Below, piece by piece: positions 35,854 through 44,813 of a stretch of DNA of 64,000 bases (position 1 is the first letter of the stretch; each line of letters begins with the position of its first letter). Origin of the DNA: Bacillota bacterium (GTDB taxonomy: Bacteria; Bacillota_I; Bacilli_A; RF39; UBA660); contig SVAJ01000001.1 in assembly GCA_015059435.1 (NCBI GenBank), positions 282,657 to 346,656 on the forward strand. Direction: 5' to 3'. A program made the position numbers and the translations under genes. Below the pieces are notes generated by a model. It worked only from the letters and a program-made list of their open reading frames with translations, did not search any database and had not been told where the DNA came from.

Positions 35854-35886
35854 AAATGTCTTTTCAAACATTTCTATATTTTTTTT
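35850..35886 (+). terminator. Terminator of the zinc-ribbon membrane protein gene
   Basis: A perfect 9-bp stem (35851-35859 with 35869-35877) begins at the stop codon and is followed by eight T residues. Confidence 0.85.
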
Positions 35887-35896
35887 GAAAAAAGTG

Positions 35897-35924
35897 TTGA
35901 CAAATTATATATTTTTAGTATAAT
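35897..35924 (+). promoter_or_regulatory. Promoter of tRNA-Gly
   Basis: TTGACA (35897-35902), 16 nt and TATAAT (35919-35924) precede the tRNA by about 50 bp. Confidence 0.8.
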
Positions 35925-35977
35925 TAAAAATGTCTACTTTATTTAGTCGGACTGAGGTTCGATTAAAATTTGAATTT

Positions 35978-36051
35978 GCGGATGTAGTTTAATGGTAGAA
36001 CCTCAGCCTTCCAAGCTGACTACGTGGGTTCGATTCCCATCATCCGCTCCA
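35978..36051 (+). tRNA. tRNA-Gly (anticodon TCC)
   Basis: The sequence folds as a complete cloverleaf. The acceptor stem pairs 35978-35984 with 36041-36047. The D arm has AATGGTA in its loop, the anticodon arm is TCAGC-CTTCCAA-GCTGA with anticodon TCC, and the T arm has TTCGATT. The discriminator is T36048 and the CCA end (36049-36051) is encoded. It has its own promoter and terminator and is a single-gene unit. The gap of 333 bp between protein genes here is filled by this unit and three terminators. Confidence 0.97.
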
Positions 36052-36062
36052 TATTAGACATA

Positions 36063-36092
36063 CAGAACTTATCTTTGATAAGTTCTTTTTTT
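36063..36092 (+). terminator. Terminator of tRNA-Gly
   Basis: A perfect 9-bp stem (36065-36073 with 36077-36085) with a 3-nt loop is followed by seven T residues. Confidence 0.9.
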
Positions 36093-36124
36093 GTAAGTTT
36101 TGTCCCAATTATATTTATAGTAAT

Positions 36125-36170
36125 TAAAAAAAGACAATTCTAGTAGTTTTCCACTAGTTATTGTCTTTTT
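36125..36170 (-). terminator. Terminator of the LemA-DUF2207 operon
   Basis: On the minus strand 36060s/36130s arms (AAAGACAAT with ATTGTCTTT) and an inner CTAGT/ACTAG pair form a long, slightly bulged stem followed by a U run. Confidence 0.75.
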
Positions 36171-36186
36171 CTTTTGTACTGTTGGT

Positions 36187-38049
36187 CTACCAAGAGCCGC
36201 CTCCGCCTCCGCCAGAGCCACCTCCAGAGAATCCTCCTCCTGATGATCCACCTGAACCACCAGAACCACTACTTGGAACTGATGTCATAGTACTTTCTAC
36301 TGAAGTCATAGTATCATTTATGGATGATGCAAAATTAGAAACATTGAAATTATTACTACTTCTATACCAATCTGGTTTTTGTATTGAGATTGTTTCAAAT
36401 TTTTTAATCCAAGTATCAGAAATTTCTAGAACATAAGTATATGGTAAAATATCATAAAAATAATTTGGATTTTGATTAACATATGATTCTAATTTTTCTT
36501 TTTCTGCTGTTTCTAAAAAGTTTTTAAATCCTCTTATTTTGCCTAACATCTCATTACCATATTTAGTTCTTTTTGAAATATTATATAGACAAATTGACAT
36601 ACCTACTATACATAATATTCCCACACTATAATTTACTATATAAAATATACCTAACATTATTACTGGTATTATTGTAAATGACAAGAAAACTGAAAGCGAT
36701 AGCACAACTATAATTGAAATCTTTTTCTCTCTAGTTTTCTTCAAGTTTAGAATTAACCCAATTATAAAGAAGAAAATAAATCCTTGAAAAATTACTAAAA
36801 CTATCAAACTCTCAATATCTCCAAAATATGTATAGATCGGATAACCATTAACTAGACAATGTGCTATTATTATCATCACAACTATTGTGAATATTTTAGA
36901 TGCGGCTATTTGTTCAAATATTTTAGATTTATTTTCTTTTGTATTTATATTACCTGTTATTTTATCAATTGTTTTATAAAACTTATTTTTTAAATCTTTA
37001 TTAGTAACTTCTTTTTTATCACCTTTAAATATACCCTCTATGAATAATTTTTCATTTTCATTTGTTCCATCATATTCTTTTAGTTTTCTAAGGGTAAATT
37101 TGTCTTCTACAGTGTCTTCTATTTCTAAATAACCTTTGTTAGCTAAATATATTAATAATGATACAACATCAGTATCTTCCACATTTCCTTTATACAAGAA
37201 TGCAGTATCTAAACTATTTAATCCCTCTGGTGGATAAAATTCAACAGTTTCAATAACCTTTTCATCACGACCATATTTATACCATATTATTATTACAATT
37301 ATTAAAAATACTATTGGAACTAACAGTGTAATATAATCCATTGGGCTTGTAATATATTTTGCTCCTACAAAATATCCTTCTGGTAATTCACATCTAATAG
37401 TTATACCCTCACTAGGTTCAAGAGTACCAATATAACTTCCTGTTATTTCATTTTCATTAACATTGTAAATAATGTTGTTATCAGTTGATCCTATTTTTCC
37501 TGATGAAAAACCTAATTTGCTTGAATCAAATTCTTTTGGCATTATTACCGTAAATGTTATATTATCTATAGTAGTATCCCATTCTGTTCCAATTATATTG
37601 TAGTATAACTCATCAACATCTTTTAATGGGTCTTTTCCTAGATTATAAGTATATTTTATAATATAATTTTGTTCACCTGTTAGAGTTTCATCTTCTGAAC
37701 CAATTTTTATCTTATAATTTCCATTTTCTCTTGATAGTTTATATTTATTATTAACATCAACATTGAATATTTGAGCATGATTAGTAGAAGTGCTTCCATC
37801 TAATCTTTTAATCGTATTTTTCATTGGAATAGTTCTAAATATACCATGTTTAGCTACATTAAAATACGCAGTAATTGTTTCTGTTATATCTAATGTATTA
37901 TTTTCATTAATAATCATTTTAACATCATATTTATTAATAGTATAATCAATATACTCATCATCTAGAGCATGAACATTTAGTGTATTAGATAATGTTAAAA
38001 AAATCGACATAATAACTAATAATACTATTTTATTAAAATTATTTTTCAT
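36187..38049 (-). CDS. DUF2207 membrane protein with Gly-rich C-terminus
   Basis: This 620-residue protein has a signal peptide, an outer beta-rich DUF2207 domain (ITETITAYFNVAKHGIFRTI, then YNIIGTEWDTTIDNITFTV), a membrane helix at about 240-260, a cytoplasmic stretch, and two more helices at about 390-470. It ends in a Gly/Ser tail with final GGGGGGSW, a conserved feature of the family. The Gly codons make the gene's 3' end locally GC-rich. It is paired with a LemA gene 27 bp upstream, a conserved partnership; the joint function is not established. Confidence 0.88.
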   Translation of the reverse strand: MKNNFNKIVLLVIMSIFLTLSNTLNVHALDDEYIDYTINKYDVKMIINENNTLDITETITAYFNVAKHGIFRTIPMKNTIKRLDGSTSTNHAQIFNVDVNNKYKLSRENGNYKIKIGSEDETLTGEQNYIIKYTYNLGKDPLKDVDELYYNIIGTEWDTTIDNITFTVIMPKEFDSSKLGFSSGKIGSTDNNIIYNVNENEITGSYIGTLEPSEGITIRCELPEGYFVGAKYITSPMDYITLLVPIVFLIIVIIIWYKYGRDEKVIETVEFYPPEGLNSLDTAFLYKGNVEDTDVVSLLIYLANKGYLEIEDTVEDKFTLRKLKEYDGTNENEKLFIEGIFKGDKKEVTNKDLKNKFYKTIDKITGNINTKENKSKIFEQIAASKIFTIVVMIIIAHCLVNGYPIYTYFGDIESLIVLVIFQGFIFFFIIGLILNLKKTREKKISIIVVLSLSVFLSFTIIPVIMLGIFYIVNYSVGILCIVGMSICLYNISKRTKYGNEMLGKIRGFKNFLETAEKEKLESYVNQNPNYFYDILPYTYVLEISDTWIKKFETISIQKPDWYRSSNNFNVSNFASSINDTMTSVESTMTSVPSSGSGGSGGSSGGGFSGGGSGGGGGGSW

Positions 38050-38076
38050 CTATACCTCCATAATTTATAATAGCAA

Positions 38077-38631
38077 TTAAATTTCTACTTTAATATTCTC
38101 TTTTTCTTCTGATGTTGCTTCAAACATTTTCTTTGTTTTATATCCTAGTATTTTAGCAATAATATTACTTGGAATCATTTCAACTTTATTATTGAAGTTT
38201 TTTACAACTGCATTATAGTATTTTCTTGAATTAGCAATTTCATCTTCTACTTTTGATAATTCTTTACTTAAATTTTTAAAATTATCGGCTGCTTTTAGTT
38301 CTGGATAAGATTCAGCTAATACCATTAACTTCCCTAATCCACTTGCTATTTCTTCATTTGTTTTTATTTTTTCTTCTGAAGATAAATTATCATATAATTT
38401 AATACTATTTCTTAAATCTACTATTTCTTTTAATGTATCTTCTTCATGTTTTGCGTAGCCTTTTACTGTTTCTACAATATTTGGTATTAAATCCCATCTC
38501 TTTTTTAAATAGACATCCATTGTTGAAAATGCCTCTTTTACTTGATTATTTAATCTAACGAAACTGTTATAAGTAACTAAAAATGCAATCAATATAACAG
38601 TAATAATTGCTATAATTATGTATAGCCACAT
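38077..38631 (-). CDS. LemA family protein
   Basis: This 184-residue protein has an N-terminal membrane helix and a long helical bundle outside or at the membrane face. Typical LemA blocks are NSFVRLNNQVKEAFSTMDVY, LKKRWDLIPNIVETVKGYAK and SRKYYNAVVKNFNNKVEMIP. LemA proteins are common but of uncertain role and are often next to DUF2207 proteins, as here. The ATG at 38631 is 9 nt after GGGAG; an ATG three codons upstream directly abuts that site. Confidence 0.92.
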   Translation of the reverse strand: MWLYIIIAIITVILIAFLVTYNSFVRLNNQVKEAFSTMDVYLKKRWDLIPNIVETVKGYAKHEEDTLKEIVDLRNSIKLYDNLSSEEKIKTNEEIASGLGKLMVLAESYPELKAADNFKNLSKELSKVEDEIANSRKYYNAVVKNFNNKVEMIPSNIIAKILGYKTKKMFEATSEEKENIKVEI

Positions 38632-38711
38632 ATATATCATCTCCCTAATTATAATTATATCATATACAATTATATTATTATACTAAATTTAGTAGTTATT
38701 CTTAATCATAT

Positions 38712-38739
38712 TTGCATTTTCTTAATATTCATGTAAAAT
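38712..38739 (+). promoter_or_regulatory. Promoter of mtnN
   Basis: TTGCAT (38712-38717), 16 nt and TAAAAT (38734-38739); an AGGAAGTGA ribosome binding site follows. Confidence 0.55.
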
Positions 38740-38758
38740 AGTTGTAGGAAGTGATTTT

Positions 38759-39445
38759 ATGAATAGAATTGGTATTATATTCGCAATGAAAGAAGAATTA
38801 GAGGCAACTTTAGAAAAGTTAGAAGTTATTAATGAATTTAAAATATTTGATTTAGATTTTTTTGAATGTAAATATAAAGATAAAACTTGTGTATTAGTAG
38901 AATGTGGTATTGGTAAAGTTAATGCTGCTAGATGTAGTCAAATACTTATTGATAATTTAGAGATTGATGTAATATTAAATGTTGGTGTTGCCGGTGGTAT
39001 TAGTAGTTTTGTTAATATTTGTGATGTTGTAGTTGCAGATAAGTTAGTTCAACATGATTTTGATTTAAGACCATTCGATTATGAAAGAGGTTTTATTCCT
39101 AAGGTAGGAAAATATATTAACTGTGATGAATATCTTGTTAAGTTAGCTAGTGAAATTAATATTGATAATAAAATTAGTATCGGTACAATTGCTTCTGGGG
39201 ATATATTTGTCACTGAGGAGATGATGGGTAAAAAAATCAACGACAAATTTAGTGCTTTATGTGTTGAAATGGAAGGTGCTGCTATTGCACAAATATGCTA
39301 TCTTTCTAATGTTCCTTTTTTAGTAATTAGATCTATTTCTGATTCACCTAACGGAAATAATAATATTACTTTTGATGAATTCTTAGATCAAAGTTCTAAG
39401 ATGGCTGCTAATTTCTTAATACAATTATTAAATAAAATAAATTAG
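38759..39445 (+). CDS. mtnN: MTA/SAH nucleosidase
   Basis: MtnN (Pfs) removes adenine from 5'-methylthioadenosine and S-adenosylhomocysteine, clearing SAM by-products. The 228-residue protein has the family's starts and loops: MNRIGIIFAMKEELEATLE, VLVECGIGKVNAARCSQIL, LNVGVAGGI, SGDIFV and the substrate-binding CVEMEGAAIAQICY. The final catalytic Asp is in VIRSISDSPN. It is directly upstream of metK on the same strand, so SAM synthesis and recycling lie together, although metK has its own promoter and riboswitch. Confidence 0.95.
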   Translation: MNRIGIIFAMKEELEATLEKLEVINEFKIFDLDFFECKYKDKTCVLVECGIGKVNAARCSQILIDNLEIDVILNVGVAGGISSFVNICDVVVADKLVQHDFDLRPFDYERGFIPKVGKYINCDEYLVKLASEINIDNKISIGTIASGDIFVTEEMMGKKINDKFSALCVEMEGAAIAQICYLSNVPFLVIRSISDSPNGNNNITFDEFLDQSSKMAANFLIQLLNKIN

Positions 39446-39473
39446 TTGCATATTTAAAAAAATGTGATATACT
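39446..39473 (+). promoter_or_regulatory. Promoter of metK
   Basis: TTGCAT (39446-39451), 16 nt and TATACT (39468-39473), so the transcript starts just before the riboswitch. Confidence 0.6.
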
Positions 39474-39480
39474 TTAAATA

Positions 39481-39625
39481 CATCTTATAAAGAGTGATGG
39501 AGGGACTAGCCCTATGAAGTCACACCAACCTATTAAGTTAGGTGGTAATGCTAGATCTATAAGATAACTTTATGTGCTCAAGAGTTATCTTGGGTATTTT
39601 TTTATGGGATGTAGAAAGGATAATT
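39481..39625 (+). promoter_or_regulatory. SAM-I (S-box) riboswitch with alternative hairpins
   Basis: The aptamer (39481-39565) has the S-box core: AAAGAG, GGAGGGACTAGCCCTATGAA, ACCAACC, GGTGGTAATGCTA. P1 pairs 39482-39489 with 39558-39565. Downstream, 39561-39569 can pair perfectly with 39583-39591. The same 39583-39591 can instead pair with 39617-39625, which includes the metK ribosome binding site. P1 and the first hairpin share bases, so SAM binding would free 39583-39591 to cover the binding site. This fits translational repression by SAM. Confidence 0.93.
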
Positions 39626-39626
39626 T

Positions 39627-40649
39627 ATGAAATATTATAGTAATGAAATTGTTTTTAGAGGACATCCTGATAAAGTTTGTGATCAAATTAGTGATGCCCT
39701 ACTTGATGCATACTTAAAAAAAGATAAGTATGCTAGATGTGGTATTGAAGTAGTTGGAGGAAAAAAGAAAATTTTTATTACAGGAGAAGTTACTTCTACT
39801 GCTTCTATTGATATTAAAAAAATAGTTAATCGTGTTTTAAAAGATATTGGCTACCCTACTGATTATGAAATAATTAATAATATTGGGGTACAAAGTCCTG
39901 ATATAGCTTTAGGTACTAATGAAGATGTTTTAGGGGCTGGAGATAACGGAATGATGTTTGGATACGCTTGTAGAGACACCGAAGAATTACTTCCTACTGC
40001 CATGGTTATTCTTCAAAAACTAAGTATCGAATATGATAAATTAAGAACCAAAGATAATAGGTTTTTACCAGATGGTAAAGCCCAAATAACTGGTATTTAT
40101 GATAATAATAAATTAATTAAAATTAAAAATTTTACTATTTGTTATCAAAATACTGAAGAAGATAGATTATCTACAGATCAAATAATTAAAGACATTTGTA
40201 CTGATATATGTAGTGATTATAATATTGAAATTGATAATTTTATTATTAATCCTACTGGTAAGTTCTTGATTGGCGGTTTTGATGGTGATGCTGGTTTAAC
40301 TGGTAGAAAAATTGTAGTTGATACTTATCAGTCTTTCTCAAAAGTTGGTGGTGGTGCTTTTTCAGGTAAAGACCCTACTAAGGTAGATCGATCTGCTGCT
40401 TATAAAGCTAGAGAGATTGCTAAAAAAGTTTTATTAGAAAATGAAGATTACTATTTTTGTGAAGTTCAAATATCATATGCTATTGGCAAAGATACTCCAC
40501 TAGCTATTTATATCACTACTGATAAAGGAGATATAACAGTAGATGAAAGTCTATATAATGAATGTAGATTAAAAAATATAATTGAAGATTTAAGTTTACG
40601 ATATGAGCATTTTGAAAAAAGATCAAGATTTGGGCACTTTATAAATTGA
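39627..40649 (+). CDS. metK: S-adenosylmethionine synthetase, short divergent form
   Basis: MetK joins methionine and ATP to form SAM. Core motifs are present: RGHPDKVCDQISDALLDAYL, VLGAGDNGMMFGYA, GFDGDAGLTGRKIVVDTY and GGGAFSGKDPTKVDRSAAY. At 340 residues it is some 45 shorter than the usual 380-400, losing part of the middle and the C-terminal tail after FGHFIN. Some positions differ from the norm (ESVSEGHPDK is FRGHPDK; STQH is CYQN; HGGGAFSG is VGGGAFSG). It is controlled by the SAM-I riboswitch just upstream, which supports its identity. Activity is likely but the divergence should be kept in mind. Confidence 0.92.
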   Translation: MKYYSNEIVFRGHPDKVCDQISDALLDAYLKKDKYARCGIEVVGGKKKIFITGEVTSTASIDIKKIVNRVLKDIGYPTDYEIINNIGVQSPDIALGTNEDVLGAGDNGMMFGYACRDTEELLPTAMVILQKLSIEYDKLRTKDNRFLPDGKAQITGIYDNNKLIKIKNFTICYQNTEEDRLSTDQIIKDICTDICSDYNIEIDNFIINPTGKFLIGGFDGDAGLTGRKIVVDTYQSFSKVGGGAFSGKDPTKVDRSAAYKAREIAKKVLLENEDYYFCEVQISYAIGKDTPLAIYITTDKGDITVDESLYNECRLKNIIEDLSLRYEHFEKRSRFGHFIN

Positions 40650-40664
40650 TACTTAAAATTTGAT

Positions 40665-40859
40665 ATGACAACATTTACTAATGAGTTGAATCGTGGTGTT
40701 GATCCAGATGGAAATCTTAGATCATTTAGTATTAGAGATAAATTTGTATTAGCCTATCTAGATGAGGATTTTTATCCTGAGATTGAGCATTTAGCTAATG
40801 TATTTGAAAGAGCAATCAATAATTATGGTAAAGAAGAAATTAGTTCAAAAACAAAATAG
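40665..40859 (+). CDS. Small frame in phase with metK
   Basis: This 64-residue frame (MTTFTNELNRGVDPDGNLRS at its start) lies 15 bp after metK, in the same reading phase and separated only by the TGA stop and five codons. It has no clear ribosome binding site. It does not look like the lost MetK tail. The terminator that follows covers metK and this frame together. It may be a coupled small protein or a remnant; I cannot assign a function. Confidence 0.45.
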   Translation: MTTFTNELNRGVDPDGNLRSFSIRDKFVLAYLDEDFYPEIEHLANVFERAINNYGKEEISSKTK

Positions 40860-40883
40860 TTTCCTTATGGAAACTATTTTTTT
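40853..40883 (+). terminator. Bidirectional terminator between metK unit and ABC exporter
   Basis: A perfect 12-bp stem (40853-40864 with 40869-40880, 4-nt loop) with A and T runs on the two sides, placed between convergent genes. Confidence 0.9.
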
Positions 40884-43026
40884 ATAATTCAAATTGTGAA
40901 TTGTATAAGTCTGCATAGAAGCCTTTTTTCTTTATTAGTTCATCATGAGTACCCTGCTCTATGATATTTCCTTCATTCATTACTAAAATTAAGTCTGCAT
41001 TCTTAATCGTTGATAATCTATGAGCAATTATAAAACTTGTTCTTCCTTCTGTTAACTTATCCATAGCTTTTTGAACTAATTCTTCTGTTCTAGTATCAAC
41101 ATTTGATGTTGCTTCATCAAGTATTAAGAATGGAGCATCTTTTATCATACCACGTGCTATTGTAATTAATTGTTTTTGTCCTTGACTTATTGCATCATTA
41201 TCAGAAACTTTTGAGTCTAGACCACCTGGTAATGTTTTTATGAAGTGATCTATTCCTACAGTTCTACAAGCCTCCCATACTTCTCTATCTGATACATCTT
41301 TTTTATTATATTTAATATTTTCCCCTACTGTACCATCAAATAACCAAGTATCTTGTAATACCATTATAAATAAGTCATGTATATCTTCTCTAGTTAAGTC
41401 TTTTGTATTAATTCCATCTATAATTATATCTCCAGCATTAATTTCATAGAATTTCATAAGTAAATTTACCATAGTGGTTTTTCCTGCTCCTGTAGGACCT
41501 ACTATTGCAATTTTTTGTCCTGGTTCAGCTTTAGCGCTAAAGTTTTTAATTATCATTCTACCTGGAGTATATCCAAATTTTACATTTTTAAATTCAATTT
41601 TTCCTTTTACTTTTGATTTGTCTAAGTGTTTAATTCTTTTTTCTTTTGATAATTCTTTTTCATCTAAAAATTCAAATACTCTTTCTGCTGCAGCTGCAGT
41701 TGATTGTAATCCTGTCATTGATTGAGCTATTTGAGATAATGGATTTGTGAATAATCTTATATATATCATGAAAGCAACTATGGCACCAAAAGTTATTACA
41801 TCATTCATAGTAAGTAGTGCTCCTACTACACAAACTGCAACATATCCAAAGTTACCTACAAATCCCATTATTGGTTGCATTATTCCTGATAGGAATTGAC
41901 TTTTTTGAGATGAGTAATATAATTTATCATTTAATTCATTAAACTCTTTTAAAGCTATTTTATCACCATTATAGGCTTTTACTACATTATGCGCTGAATA
42001 TATTTCTTCAATATATCCATTTAATTCTCCTAGTTCTTTTTGTCTTCTATTAAAGTATTTTTGTGATTTTGATAGTATTAAGAACATAAATACAAATCCT
42101 AGTAAACTCGAAAGTATTGCAGTGATTGCTAAATGCCAATCAGTTACAAACATCATAATTATAGATCCTAAAAATAGAGTTAAGTTAGATACTAATGTTC
42201 CTAAACTTTGATTCATATTCATACCAATAGAATCAACATCGTTTGTAACTCTTGATAAAATATCTCCTGTTTCATGTTTATCGAAATATTTTAATGGTAA
42301 CTTATTAATCTTATTAGTAATATCTGTTCTTAATTTTTTAGCAAAGTTATTTGAAACTGTTGCCATAAGAAATCCTTGTAAATAATTAAATAATACTCCT
42401 AATAAATATATAATTCCTAATATAATAGACATTTTATATACTTTTTTCATATCTATTGTTGGTTTAATTAAGTTATATATTGATTTAGGTAATTTATCAA
42501 AATATTTTAAAGACTTAGTTTCGTTATTATCCATTTTACTCATTATCTTTAAAAACTTAACTTGGTCTTTACTACTTATCTTAGTGTTTTCTACTTCAAT
42601 ATCATCAATTAATTTTATTAAAATACTATCAGGTATTTCTAATAATAATTTTTGTTGTTCTTTTTTATCTTTAGTTGTAGACATTTTTTGTGATATATCC
42701 ATAAATTTTTGTATATCTTCATACTTAATTGTTTTATCGATCATTATTGTAGGAATCTTTTTAGACATTTTTGATTCTGTAAAGTTACTACCTATTTTTT
42801 TACTTATTACTTCTATATTTTTTGTATTTGGTTTAATTCCATCTGTTATTACATCTGTTAGACTAGATAGTCTATTAGGAGCAATTATTGATAATACTGA
42901 TCCAGTTGCCGCTAAGAATAAGGCAATTATCAATATATAACGCCAATTAGATAAACTATTAAATAGTCTTTTCATAGAGCCTTTAAAGTCTTTAGACTTT
43001 TCATTTATTCTCCCTGGTCTAGGCAT
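40882..43026 (-). CDS. ABC exporter half, active-ATPase subunit
   Basis: This 714-residue protein has six membrane helices and one ATP-binding domain of the exporter type. A long extra segment (about residues 55-195) between helices 1 and 2 is predicted outside the cell. Walker A is GPTGAGKTTMVNLL, Walker B is FLILDEATSNVD with the catalytic Glu, and the signature is AISQGQKQL rather than LSGGQ. It overlaps its partner gene by 8 nt. In heterodimeric exporters one site is degenerate; the odd signature here fits that. Substrate unknown, often drugs or peptides. Confidence 0.92.
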   Translation of the reverse strand: MPRPGRINEKSKDFKGSMKRLFNSLSNWRYILIIALFLAATGSVLSIIAPNRLSSLTDVITDGIKPNTKNIEVISKKIGSNFTESKMSKKIPTIMIDKTIKYEDIQKFMDISQKMSTTKDKKEQQKLLLEIPDSILIKLIDDIEVENTKISSKDQVKFLKIMSKMDNNETKSLKYFDKLPKSIYNLIKPTIDMKKVYKMSIILGIIYLLGVLFNYLQGFLMATVSNNFAKKLRTDITNKINKLPLKYFDKHETGDILSRVTNDVDSIGMNMNQSLGTLVSNLTLFLGSIIMMFVTDWHLAITAILSSLLGFVFMFLILSKSQKYFNRRQKELGELNGYIEEIYSAHNVVKAYNGDKIALKEFNELNDKLYYSSQKSQFLSGIMQPIMGFVGNFGYVAVCVVGALLTMNDVITFGAIVAFMIYIRLFTNPLSQIAQSMTGLQSTAAAAERVFEFLDEKELSKEKRIKHLDKSKVKGKIEFKNVKFGYTPGRMIIKNFSAKAEPGQKIAIVGPTGAGKTTMVNLLMKFYEINAGDIIIDGINTKDLTREDIHDLFIMVLQDTWLFDGTVGENIKYNKKDVSDREVWEACRTVGIDHFIKTLPGGLDSKVSDNDAISQGQKQLITIARGMIKDAPFLILDEATSNVDTRTEELVQKAMDKLTEGRTSFIIAHRLSTIKNADLILVMNEGNIIEQGTHDELIKKKGFYADLYNSQFEL

Positions 43027-44779
43027 TTTCTAATTCCTCCTTTGTAAGTTGTGATAGAGCTATTTCTTTATAAACTTCACAAGTTTTTAATAATTCTTTG
43101 TGTGTACCAATACCTACACACTCTCCTTTTTCTAATACTACTATTTTATCTGCATTCATAATCGTACCAATACGTTGCGCAACTATCATACTAGTAGCAT
43201 TTTTAGTATTTTTCTTTAATTCAGTTCTTAATACTTTATCTGTTTTATAATCAAGTGCTGAGAATGAATCATCAAATATATAGATTTCTGGTTTTCTTGC
43301 GATAGCACGAGCTATAGCTAATCTTTGTTTTTGACCACCAGATATATTTGTACCTCCTCTAGCTATATTAGAATTGTATTGATCTTCCATTTTTTCTACA
43401 AAGTCTTTTCCTTGAGCTATTTCGATAGCTTTTTTAATTTCTTTTTCTGTTAATTCCTTTTTACCATTATCACCATATGATACATTTTCCATTACTGTTT
43501 TAGTAAACATTACTGCTTTTTGTGGAACATATCCAATTTTATTATGTAGAGCTTCTAGAGTATAATCTTTTACATTGATTCCATCTACTAGTATTTCTCC
43601 ATCTGTTGCATCATAAAATCTTGGAACTAAGTTTATCAAACTACTTTTACCACTTCCTGTTGATCCTATGAAAGCAATAGTTTCTCCATTATTAACTTTA
43701 AAAGAAATATTCTTTAATAAATATTCATCTGCATCTGGATATTTAAATGATACATTTTTAAATTCTACTGTTCCTTTTTCTTTTGTATCCTTATTATAAT
43801 TTCCATCTTTTATTGAAATTTCGGACTCTAGTACTTCATTTATTCTGTTAGCAGATACTTCTGAACGTGGAGCCATCATAAATATTAAAGCTAACATTAA
43901 AAATGACATAATTACTTGGATACCATAACTTGTAAATACTACCATATTACTGAATAGTAATATTTTGTCATACATCATTGCTTTTTCTATAAGAAGTGCT
44001 CCTATAAAATAGATTCCTAGTGTTAGAGCATGCATACTAAATGTAATCATAGGGAAAAGTATTGCGAATGCTCTTTGATTAAATAATTGAATTTTTGTTA
44101 ATTCATCATTAACATTTTCAAATCTATCTTTTTGGAATTTTTCAGCATTAAATGCTCTTATTACTCTAATACCTGTAAGATTTTCTCTAGTTATTCCATT
44201 GATATTATCAATTAACTTTTGTATTAGTTTAAATTTAGGAATTACTATTACCATAAGTATTCCTACTACCAGTAATAATACTACTACGCATACACCTGTA
44301 AGGATACTCCATTCAATACTTTTATCAACTATCTTTAATATTGCCCATACTGCCATTATTGGAGCTTTTATCATCATTTGTAATCCCATGCTTATTAGCA
44401 TTTCTACTTGTGTTACATCATTAGTTGTACGTGTTATTAAACTACTAGTTTTAAATTTCTTTATTTCGCTTGTTGAGAAGCTTTCTACTTTTTCAAATAG
44501 TTTCTTTCTAATAGTTCTTGAAAAACTAGCTGATAATCTAGATGCAAAATAGCCTACTACAATAGCAGTTATTAAACTACCAAAGGCGCAGCCTACCATG
44601 TATAAACCTTTTTCTATAATATCACTCATTTTTGAACCATCTGTTTGAATAAGTCTTGTGATAGCACTCATATAATCTGGTAATTTTAAATCTAAAAATA
44701 CTTGTAGTACTATTAAACTTATACTTATTACTATTAATAAAATATCTTTTTTACTAAAGTTTTTAAATAATTTAAACAT
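43019..44779 (-). CDS. ABC exporter half, degenerate-site subunit
   Basis: This 586-residue partner of the 40882-43026 product has six membrane helices and an ATP-binding domain with Walker A GSTGSGKSSLINLV, a normal signature ISGGQKQRLAIARAIA, and Walker B IYIFDDSFSALD. The catalytic Glu is replaced by Asp. With the partner's altered signature this gives one active and one degenerate site, as in TM287/288 and LmrCD. It is the first gene of the operon, with a promoter and an AGGAGG site before it. Confidence 0.92.
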   Translation of the reverse strand: MFKLFKNFSKKDILLIVISISLIVLQVFLDLKLPDYMSAITRLIQTDGSKMSDIIEKGLYMVGCAFGSLITAIVVGYFASRLSASFSRTIRKKLFEKVESFSTSEIKKFKTSSLITRTTNDVTQVEMLISMGLQMMIKAPIMAVWAILKIVDKSIEWSILTGVCVVVLLLVVGILMVIVIPKFKLIQKLIDNINGITRENLTGIRVIRAFNAEKFQKDRFENVNDELTKIQLFNQRAFAILFPMITFSMHALTLGIYFIGALLIEKAMMYDKILLFSNMVVFTSYGIQVIMSFLMLALIFMMAPRSEVSANRINEVLESEISIKDGNYNKDTKEKGTVEFKNVSFKYPDADEYLLKNISFKVNNGETIAFIGSTGSGKSSLINLVPRFYDATDGEILVDGINVKDYTLEALHNKIGYVPQKAVMFTKTVMENVSYGDNGKKELTEKEIKKAIEIAQGKDFVEKMEDQYNSNIARGGTNISGGQKQRLAIARAIARKPEIYIFDDSFSALDYKTDKVLRTELKKNTKNATSMIVAQRIGTIMNADKIVVLEKGECVGIGTHKELLKTCEVYKEIALSQLTKEELENA

Positions 44780-44813
44780 ATTTTTTCCTCCTACTCTTTA
44801 AAACACTATGTAT

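Noticed and set aside
36187-36275. GC-rich stretch suggesting transferred DNA
   Set aside because: It is the Gly/Ser-rich end of the DUF2207 protein; Gly codons explain the composition.
36069-36436. Open frames overlapping the DUF2207 3' end on both strands
   Set aside because: They are mirror frames of the Gly-rich tail (Pro-rich on the other strand), with no ribosome binding site and no family resemblance.
39561-39603. Intrinsic terminator before metK
   Set aside because: The stem is good but the U run starts several bases after it, and its 5' arm overlaps P1, so SAM would prevent rather than allow it. The translational model fits better.
40647-40664. TGA read as a sense codon (Mollicutes-type code), joining metK to the next frame
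   Set aside because: TGA ends several genes here in ATGA overlaps (ireB/ruvX, ruvX/yrzB, trhP1/trhP2) and Trp is written TGG in many proteins. The fused product would also not restore a normal MetK tail.
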